DNA from: Ectocarpus siliculosus
Taxonomy: Eukaryota; Sar; Phaeophyceae; Ectocarpales; Ectocarpaceae
Assembly (NCBI GenBank): GCA_000310025.1
Contig: FN649739.1
Span: 3,020,700 to 3,084,699 of the forward strand
Direction: 5' to 3'
DNA length: 64,000 nucleotides
Part shown: positions 45,195 to 54,881 of the stretch, piece after piece
How the letters are laid out: each line of letters opens with the position of its first letter
Numbering within the stretch: the first letter of the stretch is position 1
Made by a program: the position numbers and the translations under genes
The notes under the pieces: generated by a model
Told to the model about the DNA's origin: nothing
Databases searched by the model: none
The model's input: only the letters and a program-made list of their open reading frames with translations

Positions 45195-45665
45195 CTAGAT
45201 TATTCGTGAGGAATACGCTGTAGAAGCATACGGATGACCACCATTCCGGAACTGCGTTGTTTCCGCGAAGGTTTCCCAACCCGAACTCGTGCTTTTATGT
45301 GTTGATGGCTGTTGCAGAATGAACAAGCCCGGGGCGTTCCAGCACCATAGGTGCGCGCAGGGAGTGACGCTGGGTAAACCGGGCAGGTTCGGCGACTCGG
45401 GGAGGAACGCCTGGTCTTCAACGATCGCGTCGAGATCGTATGATCTGATGAGAGTCATCGGAACAACAGTTATGTACTTGTTTTCTCAGGTCGTTCCCAG
45501 GGGGAACTGCTTTTCGGGTGGTCGTTCACCCCTTGTTTCCAGGCACCTGTTTTGAGAGGCTTTCCATTGTTCTCTGCAGCAGCTGTCATGTCCTCTGCAG
45601 GACGGTAGGACGTACAGGAGAACAGCGAAGAATAATGTAGCGGTAAGCACTCGCTGGACGAGCAT
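45195..45665 (-). CDS. Possible small secreted Cys-containing protein
   Basis: An ATG at 45665 opens a classic signal peptide (MLVQRVLTATLFFAVLLYV, cleavage near SCRG) followed by HDSCCREQW. Unspliced, the frame stops at 45486 (59 residues). A donor at 45547 and an acceptor at 45444 agree in phase and would extend it with a 82-residue segment ending at 45195 that contains PGLPSVTPCAHLWCWN. The gene would be convergent with, and close to overlapping, the 3' end of the LRR gene. No family was recognised. The signal peptide is clear; the exon structure and the reality of the gene are uncertain. Confidence 0.35.
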
Positions 45666-48149
45666 GGTCCAGTCAGAGATTTGCCGCCAGGCTTCTAGAC
45701 ATGTTCGTGCGCGTTTGAATTGAATAACTTTCGGGTACACGTGGCCATGCGGCGGGCTGGCACACTCGGTGAGATGCGTGTTTTGTATAGAGCGTATTGT
45801 TATGGTGGCAAGGGCTAAGGGATCGGCGATCTTCCATTTCGGATGCCGTGGTGTTGGAGATAGAGTACGAAGTATTGATGTGTAGTGATTGCTGCAAATG
45901 TTTGGTCTATGCGTATGCTGTATATCTATTATTTGTGGCCCGTGTTACAGAAGGATGCGGTTTGACAGACTTTGTTAGCGTCGTTCGGGAGGTCCCCTAG
46001 ATATTCTGCTCGTTGGACGTCGGACAGCTGCAAAGGAGTATTAAACCGTCTCCTCGTGAAGCAACGGGAGGGTGCATCCATTTTGCCCCGCGTTGAGGGC
46101 ATTGCAAAACATGTTTCGATTGGGGATATGTATCGAGGGTGAACAATGCCATATGTGCCCTGTGAGGTTGCATCGATTCAGTACTTCGCCAAACGTATGT
46201 GGGTGGAAACAACCAGAGTCGACGGTCGATGTTGATACTCGGTACGGTAGAAGCCAGCGTTAGGCACTCTCTGCCTCTCTTATGGAGCAGTTCCATCCAT
46301 TCTTCCTTTTGGGGGAGGCATATAGGCGACAGAGAGCAAGGGATGTGTGGCGGATTTGCCAGGTGTGCCACGGATCGGCGCAAAGGCAAAGACCTACAGG
46401 TGTGGCTTCAGATCAAGTCTTGAACAACGCCTCCCAAACCAGATGGGGCCGATGGTGTTAGCGCTTGTTCTTGGTTTCCGCAGGGTCGTGGGTGGGGCAA
46501 AGTTCTATTATCTGTAACTGTTTGAATGACTACGTCTGGTCACGGCGACGGGCTTGGCGATTTGAACATGCGCGTTATCACGAGGACAAACGATGTCAAC
46601 ATGTGTTGGTGTGGTTGGCGGTCAAATGACAGAAAAAGAGAGTGGCACGGGAATTCCTGTAGCACGGGGCAAGTGTTGACATGTCCAAAGTTACAGCAAT
46701 TCGATCTACTGCCACTTTATAATAGACGCAGCGACAACGTCACAGTCAAGGTTTCTCCTTGGCGCCATCATGGCAGATCGTCTCCTCCAAAAAGCGCAAA
46801 AACAAGTCGCAGTCCGAATTCGCCGTCCGGGAACCCGACCCTTCTTTCCTGCCACCACGCCAGAATTGCAAATAATCAACGCTGAACATGTTCTTTCTCA
46901 AAAACATTCAACTCTTGTCCCACTCCTAGCCCATCTCCACCTCGGCGTTCACTTGGTCTTGGAGTCCCCTCCTCTGGACAACCGTCTTTTGCGTGTCCTC
47001 TTTACCACCCCTTCCCCCCTTTTCCCGCGGCCTGCACTTTAGCGCGAAAGCAAGGCGAAAGAGAGGCGGAAAATCCGCCATCCTTCGTGATCGCGGCAAC
47101 CGGAACGAGTGTGCTCCTCCGTCGCTGATCTTTCGGTACGACAAAGGTTGCACCGGATCATACACCGCTAAGTCGACCAAGTGCGGTCCGATCCATACAA
47201 TCAAAATTCAATTACGCAGTTTTGCCATGATCCACCCGAACCCAACCTCTTGTATATATCCCAAACAGCAGTAGCCCCCACTACAGGCCATGGATCAAAC
47301 TTTTAAACCTGTAGGGCAATGCCAGAGCCAATACGTCAACAACCAGGGCGTCCTAACCTGAATCCTATTCGCCGTCCATCTTCCCGTAACCCCACAACTA
47401 TTCTATTAGCATACATTCGAGGCAGAGCGAAGATAGATAGCCACATTTACGTAGACTCACCGGAAAACTCAGACTAGAAGGGAACTAAGGCGTACACGGG
47501 GACAAAACAGGCTTTGATGCTATCACTAGATAAACTTGCCACGAGTTAGTTCTCTAGGCCGATGGAGCCATCGAATGCAAATTCGCTAGAAGTAGGGCGT
47601 TCAAATTGCCAACCGTACCGGTCCCCCTGCTCCTTCCGGTCGGGGGCAAGCTGCATTTCCCGTCTCCATAAACTTGATGAGGGATGCATGCGAGGCCTTA
47701 GATGTGTCTTGTCGTCTGGGCCGGCAACTTCTTCTCCCAGTACCATGCGACGCAGAGCACCCTCGTCCAAAGCACGTTGAGCCACACCTTTCGCCAGTTC
47801 CCTCCTTCAACGCGTTGAGGAACTCAGACGTCGGCAAGCCAGCCACCCCCCCCTGGTTAGGGCTAATTTTTCAAGGACCGGCCACACCCCCTGGTTTATC
47901 GGCAAACCCCCTGAGTTATGGACACTCCCCGACCACATCGCCCCCGCCCGTAGACATAGCCCCCCCCCCCCCCTCCACAACAGGGACATCCACACGCAGT
48001 TGGGGGCACGCCTGTCCCACAACGGGCAATCCTTCCAAACAACGGGCTCCCCGCCTCCACTGTGGGCACACCCCTCGGCGAAATTGCACCGGGCCCCTTC
48101 AGGCCAGTCGTTCTTTTTTTTTCCTGCAGCATCCCAAGAAGGGGGGGGG
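45666..48149. other. No gene supported
   Basis: ORFs are short and without domains. A minus-strand frame at 47546-47785 (ALDEGALRRMVLGEE) and a plus-strand frame at 46770-47042 look hydrophilic and coding-like, but have no ATG context, splicing or family. They may be remnants of old elements. Poly-C and CCCCC-rich words fill 47850-48060. Confidence 0.45.
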
Positions 48150-48262
48150 GTACTCACAGTCAGTCGTGCATGCCGTACAGTAGTCGTTTTGGCCATTGAC
48201 CTCGCATCCCTACAAAGTCGGGATGGAGCACGCCGGGTTCTCACCGGACCGTAGGCTATCAC
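48150..48262 (+). repeat. Short dispersed repeat Y, copy 2 (tRNA-like motifs)
   Basis: GTACTC after a G10 run, then GCATGCCGTA, GCCATTGACC, GCATCCC, an ATCCC/GGGAT stem and GGGTTCTCACC. The order matches copy 1 at 15409, and the D-arm-like and B-box-like words are spaced as in a tRNA-derived SINE. No intact tRNA can be folded by eye. Confidence 0.5.
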
Positions 48263-48934
48263 AATCATGCACGAAGCGCCGGGAGGTATTCGGCGAGAAG
48301 CATGGAAGGTGCGCTGTTACTTCCATTTCCAGAGACAGTTATCAAACACAGCGTGGTGCGATTATCCCCTTTGCGCGGAGTGACCGTTCTTGACTCCGCA
48401 CAACCTAATCTACTCGACCACGACTAGGTTACCGCAAAAAAAAAACGAAGGAACAAAACGGTAACCTGGTTGTCGAGGTCACAAAGCGATGGGTTTGTTT
48501 TACAGCGTCGTTACCATAAGACGAAAACTCAACCCCCATGGGCACACCGGGGGTGGGGGCATCCCAAGAGGGGGCAGGGCACTAGAATGGTTCTCGCCCA
48601 TGTGTACGAACAAGGTCCCAACACGCTAATGACTTCGTCGGTCAGTCGAGTAGTGGTCACCCGTTGGGACGACCGACAGCAGTATAGACTTCCGCAGGGA
48701 CAAGTCAAGCAGGCGAGAAGACTTACACGAGGTTTAACAAGGCCACGTCATTAGCCTGGCCACGTCATCCAAGGAAGGCGCTTCCTGTGTCTTGGCCGTC
48801 TGGAGGATGGTTTTGCCCTTGTCATTCCCTTGGTGTCGGTTCGGGAAAGACGAATGACGGGTCAGGCGCGTACCTGCGGGAGAGTGGGATCACCCGGGCG
48901 GAACGAACGCACCTCGAGCGGAAACAATACTCCT
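48263..48934. other. Intergenic, no gene seen
   Basis: Contains an inverted repeat (TAGGTTACCG / CGGTAACCT, about 48425-48465) around an A9 loop, and a direct repeat of GGCCACGTCAT at about 48740-48772. Nothing coding is supported. Confidence 0.55.
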
Positions 48935-49365
48935 GGTAGTATACCCCGAGGTAGTTCAAAAATGTGCGGAGCGATGTCGTTGATAAGCTTGTCTGTGACA
49001 CCGCCGAAGAGTGGAGCTTTGGCCAGATTCGTGAGCGTATCTCGGGAACTACTATCGGTTTCGGTCGGACGACGGCTTGTGTAATCAGCTGGGGCCCATG
49101 GGAATCACAGTGCAGCTGGTTTGTGCCTATTGGAGGTGGTTCCACAGAGTTTCAAGCGGTGTTGTTGATAAACTTATCGACGACACCGCGAGGTGGTGCC
49201 TTGACGTGGTGTTGGGCCGCATCTCGGCAACCATCGGTCGCTTTGGGCCGAACAAGGGGTTGCACGACGGCCGAGATCCGCGGAGCACAGTGAATATGGG
49301 TTCGAAGCAATTGGAACGGGGTCGTGAGAACAATTACGACACCGGTGTCGTAAATAGCATTGACG
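48935..49365. repeat. Palindrome-bearing satellite, array 2
   Basis: Units of about 185 bp with palindromes at 48973-49002 and 49158-49187 (G.TGT(C/T)GTTGATAA, then AACTTATCGACGACACC in the better copy) and a degenerate third at about 49318-49345. Flanking words (ATCTCGG.AAC.A, GGGCCGAAC or CGGACGACGGCTTGTG, CAGC.GGG.CCATGGG) match array 1 at 34900. Confidence 0.85.
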
Positions 49366-49440
49366 ATCACAAAGGGCCTTACCACCTCGGGCGAATAACA
49401 CCTCGGGCGAATTACCACCTTGGGCGAAGGAGGCCATGAA

Positions 49441-49545
49441 CGTTTTTTGCTTTTGAAAATTGACAAACCCTTCGGGATCGAAACATATGTCGTGCCGGCA
49501 CTTCGTTCATATACACACACAACCACGAAGACTTCCCTGGGGCGA
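49441..49545 (-). repeat. Dispersed repeat Z, copy 1
   Basis: TGCTTTTGAAAATTGA, CTTC.GGATCGAAA, GGCACTTCGTTCATATACACA and ACAAC.ACGA also occur in the same order at 57528-57625, directly downstream of the membrane-protein gene on the minus strand. It may be a copied 3' UTR or an independent element. Confidence 0.75.
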
Positions 49546-49642
49546 CCCCTGGGGCGATCCGATCCCTGGGGCGATCCCTGGAGCGATCCCTGGAGCGATC
49601 CCTGGGGTGATCCCTGGAGCGCCCGGAGCGCCCGGCGGCGTT
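49546..49642. repeat. 12-bp tandem repeat (ATCCCTGGGGCG type)
   Basis: About seven imperfect copies of a 12-base unit, in register. They encode Gly/Pro-rich tripeptide-like repeats on the minus strand, but no gene context supports translation. Confidence 0.9.
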
Positions 49643-52591
49643 GTTGACGGCGACGCCAACAAACGCATATAACAAACGGGAGAGGCACAGTGATGAACGC
49701 CACGGTCACCTCTCCGTTTATGCCCTAAGCATGATCTCCGCCGGGACGCCCTACGCGGAGGATTCCTCGGTCGAATACGACAAGCACTGCAACATCGCCA
49801 ATGAGATGGAGGACACCATCGTCTACGTGTCCGACGACCGCCTGATGTTAAAGGACGGCGAGGAATCCGCGTCGTTTGATGATGATGTGTGCACAATCTA
49901 CACCACGAAATCGAAACGAAAGGGATGTGGCGAAAGATGGTGCGTGCCCCAGATGGCTACGTGGGCAAAGTCGCTGTGTAATTCGCGGCTGAGCACCTCG
50001 GGTTGGACGGGGGCATGGTCGTGAGGGAAGACAAGGGCAAGGATGGGTTGCTGGTGCCGTGCGATCTCGAGGGGAAGGAGTTGGCGGACACAGGTGTCAA
50101 CTTGGCGTTGTACGGCCGGTGCGAGCATTTCAAGGCTTTGGTTCCACGGCGCCTGACTCTGTGTCTGTGTCTGTGAAATAGCAATATGTGCGGGGAACAG
50201 CTTGCTTTGACAATGTGTGATCCCGCACATGACACACTTGATACCTTTTTTCTTTTGTACGCATAGTGGTTGCCGATGAAGCCCAGGAGGCTGTCGATCC
50301 TATCGCTGAGGGTGAGGTGGAGCCGGAGGACGACGTTGCCGAGACGGGGTCGGATGCCGGTGTCGAGGACGGCGGTGGTGATGCGGTATCCGACGGGGAG
50401 GGCGTGCTCGCCGACGATCGTGGATACGAGTGGCATGTCGTGGGCAAGCATGGCCACGTGATGACCGCACCTGCGTACGTGTTGGGAAGTTATTTTCTCC
50501 TATGTACATATCATCGCTACGAGCCCTGCTCTCGTAGCGACATACTAAATTTGAATCATCCACTCGATTTTTCTTTCCGTGTAGGACGCGAACCTGTTCC
50601 GGTTCACGTGCGAGAACCGGTGCAGCGCTCTAAACAGCGAAGATGACGTGGAGGACTAGGTGACGGAAACAGAGGAGGAGACGGACGCGGCCGGGGAGAC
50701 GGTGGATGTTGCTGCCCCTGCTAACGACGTCGGTCAGTGCCCCATTTTCCGCGACTGGTCGGGTCGCCGGATGGCTGGTCGGCGCGAAGCCCGACCCGGA
50801 CGACAAAGGGGTGGAAGCAATCACCTGAAACGCTGACCCGCGAGGAATGAACGGGTCCAACGCAAGCGTGGGAGACGAAGTGGGTACGAGGGGCACAGAA
50901 CGGCTCGGCCTGGCGTAGTGCGAGGTGGAACCAAGCCCGGGGACGGGAAGGTGTGTACGTGTCTCGAATTTTCCTTTTGCGTAGCGATGTTGTTGATCTT
51001 GTCACTTCCTTTCACCCACACATCCAACACATACTTCCTCAAACACGACCCACTACCCTCCCTCCACTAACTGTCCTAATACGGTGTGGCAATGACCAAT
51101 GTGACGCGACACACGGCAAGAATGGTGGCGGAGCAGAGTACAAACATATCCTGTGGAACAGCAAGGGCTGGGAAAACGTGACCCTGGCCCCAAAAAGGAG
51201 GAGAAGGTTGACTGCTAAAATGACCGAGTCTCACAGCACAGCCGAGGACGAGCCAAAGGCCAACACGCAGCAGGTGAGAGGTTGTTCATCTCGAAGCGGT
51301 TATTTTTAACGGGTGTCCAAGGACGTAGCTAGGATAGCTCGGGCTATACTCCACGTGCGTGTTTTCGTGTCCAAACCTATCACACATCACTCATTTGGAC
51401 CGTTCAAGCGAGGGGCGATACTATCCCGACCGATTCCGCGGCGAATCTCCTTTCTTCCATCGTCCCCCCGGACAGAGAGAAAGGGTAAGAAGTGGGAGCG
51501 CGCGCCCAGCGCTCCACCAGTCGGTGAGGGGGGGGGGGGGGTACGACGAAGAGACACGTCACACAGAGGGGCGACAAACGGACAAAATGACGTTGGTGAG
51601 CACCTTTGTGAGCCATGGGATGAACTCGGAGCTAAGATTGTGGAGGACAACAAGAAACGGGCAACGGAGCAAATGGAAACGCTTGAGGGCACGTACGACG
51701 AAGCTTACGCTAACAGAGTCGACGCCATGACTTTCCCGAGACTCTTGAACCCTCTTGCAGAGGGTTGAGCGGAGAAAGGAACGAGTTTGAGGATGTTCCT
51801 GGCGAGTTGTTCTTCAAACACAACGAGATTCCCTCCCTCAAAACGTGGTACGACCTTAATGCCAAGTGCATACCGTGGGATCGGTCGAAGATGGCTTGTA
51901 CAGCCTTAACAACAGCGACATCACGATCGGTCAATAGGAACTCTTGGAGAGTCGGTGCAGCAAGGATGGGAGAGAACATTCTCCGGTGACACTAGAGAAG
52001 GATCAACAGATATACATACGGTTGCTTATCGCCTTTCACGAGGCCGTGTGGAGATTGTTCGTACCGTTCCTAAGAAAAGGCCAAAACCCACCGAAAGAGG
52101 TGAAGAAAATGTGGTACGACGGTACGTTGGAAGACTGGTCCGCGCAGGACACGGGCAGCAAGGAACGGTGACAGCTAGAGATGTGCGGAGGTTTGTCGAA
52201 ATCGCTTCACGGAAATATCGGTGGCGGACATTTTCCGCACGCTTCCGGATAGAGACGCATGTGAGGGAGATACCGGACACGAGGAAGAAAATCTTTATGC
52301 GGGCCTTCGCTAGCCTTCGCTTGCAAGAAAGGGTCGCTGTGCGGGCTTAACGGTCTGATTAGTCTTCGTGAGTCTGACAAGATGAACGACGAAGGGTTCA
52401 TGGTCAAAGTTAGACCAAGACTTCATGACTCTTTTCCTTCACGCATCAACCACGTCATGGAGCTTGTTCAGCATTTTTACCGTCTAAACCGCCCGATCAG
52501 CTTGCTCGAGGCCTACCTTCCTATTTGCGCTGGCGAGAGCGAAATTCTTCCCGAGCACTTCACCTGCTGGGATGACCCATGGGCGGCCTAG
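49643..52591 (+). pseudogene. Decayed plus-strand gene or element, family unknown
   Basis: Coding-like stretches recur on the plus strand: about 49700-49910 (DDVCTIY end), 50020-50130, 50266-50480 (very acidic, EVEPEDDVAETGSDAG) and 50586-50735 after a CGTGTAG acceptor (in-frame TAG). Others lie at 51064-51280 (ending at a GTGAGA donor), 51590-51990 and 52010-52590 (IYIRLLIAFHEAVWRLFVPF, later INHVMELVQHFY). Frames shift and stop repeatedly. No family was recognised on any piece. The pieces keep one orientation over 3 kb, which suggests a single large gene or transposon ORF that has died. It was not possible to decide between them. Confidence 0.3.
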
Positions 52592-52876
52592 GCGGCCCAT
52601 GATGTGCCCAGCGTGGGCACACCTCAACCTAGAACTTCGCCACCGGCATATCAACCTAGAACTTAGCCACCAGCGCCAACCTAGCACGTATCGTGTGGGC
52701 TTGGGGTTAGGGTTAGGGTTAGCGTTAGGGTTATTAGCCGCTATTGTGCGCGTTCCAGAGCAGATAATGTATTGTTTAGGAGTACAATGGTTCCGGTTGA
52801 AGGGCTCTCATTGGCCGCCCATGGGTGCCCCATGGGCAACAACTTGCACATGGGCGACGCATGGGTGTCCCATGGG
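52573..52876. repeat. GCCCATGGGC-type palindrome clusters
   Basis: CCCATGGGC and near variants recur at 52573-52615 and 52812-52876, the same word that is concentrated at 31970-32135. Confidence 0.7.
52697..52734 (+). repeat. Interstitial telomere-like TTAGGG repeats
   Basis: GGTTAGGGTTAGGGTTAGCG followed by TTAGGGTTATTAG gives about five units, one mutated. The array is too short to be a telomere. Confidence 0.85.
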
Positions 52877-53910
52877 AGTTTCAGCAAAACTGTAGAATGC
52901 GTGGGAGACCCGAGGAACTCAGGAAGAGAGAAATAGCAATAATTACCCGGAACAAGAGATCCAGATGGCCGCCTACAAAACACGCAGAACAAAAATACGA
53001 ACGGATTACAACCCACCTCGACGCCTTGGAGATCGCACAACGTTCATCGTCCCTCCGCTCCCGCTTACCAACAAACGGGACACACTCTCAGATCAGAGAA
53101 ACCGCCATACCCTACGTTAGTCGGCATCTCCCCCTACATGCAGTTGTGAAACATGCGGCCGGCCGGTATAGCGGATTCCAACGATTGCTGGTCTACATAG
53201 TTCGTGTGATTTTCCTCTCTTCTGCTTGAAGTTGATAAAGGCACAACGGCCACCTTGGTTCACAGAAAATGCCAAGGTGTGAGGAAAAGTGAGCATGACG
53301 CAGTGGTAGGAAGGGGCGTCCCTACCCCAGCTGCATTGCCTCAGCACTATGGGTGGATACTAGCGATAGGCGCCTACCTGGGGTGCAAAATAGAAGCCGT
53401 TGCCCACGAGCTCATGTCAAGCGGAGAAACAAAATTGTTCCATTGCTGTCCAACTGACAAGAAAGTGTATCAACCCGAAGCCGATGACACCCGTGCACGT
53501 ATCTCACTATATAGCAGGCGTACCGAGGTCAAACCTCCGGCGCTGTCATCTGCACTCACGGATCTGGCTCGGGTGCAAAGGGATTGGGTGTGGGGTGATT
53601 CGATGAAGAGATAGAAGCGTCGCACACGACAGAGCTGTGATGGCAAAACGTTCCTCCTCCTCTATTTTTCTACTTCAAAATAAAGTACTCTTTGAACGGT
53701 TCCTCGAGACTGGTGATAACTCACGTGGAACGAGCCAGGGCAAATACGATTTTTTTTCGCGCGCCTTGGTCGTTTTCGTTCGCTGTCGGCGCCACGGGCG
53801 CCGACACAGTGACGCCAGGGTGCGTTAGAGACCCTTGCGAGTGTGCCACGTGCAGATTTCATGGCGTTTTGGACGATTAGGTTGACTGACCTGCGGTGAT
53901 CTCGCCGCAC
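52877..53910 (+). other. ORF-containing interval, no family
   Basis: A plus-strand frame at about 53227-53614 is open for roughly 125 codons (PQHYGWILAIGAYLGCKIEA, then LARVQRDWVWGD). It has no ATG and looks like a remnant of coding sequence. No domain recognised. The rest, 53615-53910, shows nothing. Confidence 0.3.
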
Positions 53911-54123
53911 CCAGGCAAGATTTGTTACGCCGCCTCAAGATTTGTCGGAAGGCTCGTTTCGACAGATCTTGGTTCAAGATTTGTTCGAAAGGGCAGATTT
54001 CGGGCCTGGAGAAATCTTGACCAAGATAGATATATCGGAAGATTTCGCTCCCATAAATCGTGAAACTTGCAGATCTTGGCCAAGATCAAGATTTATCGAC
54101 AAGATTTCGTTCCCAAAAATCGG
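53911..54123. repeat. CAAGATTT/GATCTTG word cluster
   Basis: At least ten copies of AAGATTT or (C)AGATCTTG(G) in 210 bases, on both strands, forming several overlapping inverted repeats such as AAATCTTGACCAAGAT. Confidence 0.7.
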
Positions 54124-54129
54124 GGTCTG

Positions 54130-54881
54130 ACACATGCCTGCTTGGACAGCCACACGAAACGCATTGAAGACGAATTTCATAACGGAACGATAATAAGCGC
54201 GCGGGACGAGCATGTGTTGATGTCTGGAATAACAGACCAAGAGGGAAATGATAGCCATGATGAAGAGCTTCATGTTGTGGCTTCAGAATCTGCTCGGATC
54301 GGCGGATCACGTATAGCTATCAACTACAAGGCAGTTGATGGCGCATATTTCGTGGTCGTTCAGGGGAAGGACAAGCGGATGCCAGTACAATCCAACATGT
54401 GGTCATATATGGGTCAGAAGACAGACCCGGCGAACATCTTTGTATGGATGACCGGAATTTCACCCTGTATTATCTCATTCACGAAGTGGCGCACCGCACT
54501 GACCTAGCCCCAGACTTCATTTCATCGGATGAATGTTCATATATTTGGTCACAGGCCCTTATTGAAAGTTTTACCCATCCTCGCGACAATGCGTGAGAGC
54601 TTTCGAGAAGGGATATAACGAACTGCCAAAGGCGAAATAAGAAGTGGAGGCCGTGCTACATATACCCGGGGTACACAAGTGTCAGAAGATACTACGAGGA
54701 AGCTATTTCGCTGAATAGAAAAATACTGGATATGCCAAGATATGCGGTTAAGGCGGGCGTACGCTATTAGCATGCTATGACTTCTAAAGAGTACCAAGAC
54801 TCACCTTGGTCGGGAGAGTACAGGGCGACAAATCGTATGGAGTTCTGGGCCGAAGCATCAGTCAATAGGTGTGGTAGTTAA
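54130..54881 (+). pseudogene. Gluzincin-type metallopeptidase pseudogene
   Basis: From 54399 a single plus frame reads NFTLYYLIHEVAHRTDLAP, with the zinc-binding HExxH, then CSYIWSQALIE, YYEEA and finally NRMEFWAEASV. There the Glu of FWAEA is a good candidate for the third zinc ligand of gluzincins. Two stops break the frame: TGA at 54594 and TAG at 54768; it ends with TAA at 54879. Upstream, 54130-54400 is coding-like in another frame (SARIGGSRIAINYKAVDGAY), so a frameshift precedes the catalytic part. The exact peptidase family is not recognised. The gene is non-functional as it stands unless it is rescued by splicing that was not seen. Confidence 0.5.

Noticed and set aside
45318-45322. 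Terminal exon giving an immediate stop for the LRR gene
   Set aside because: The acceptor and phase fit (GAA TGA), but a five-base coding end cannot be told from chance, so the 3' end is left open.
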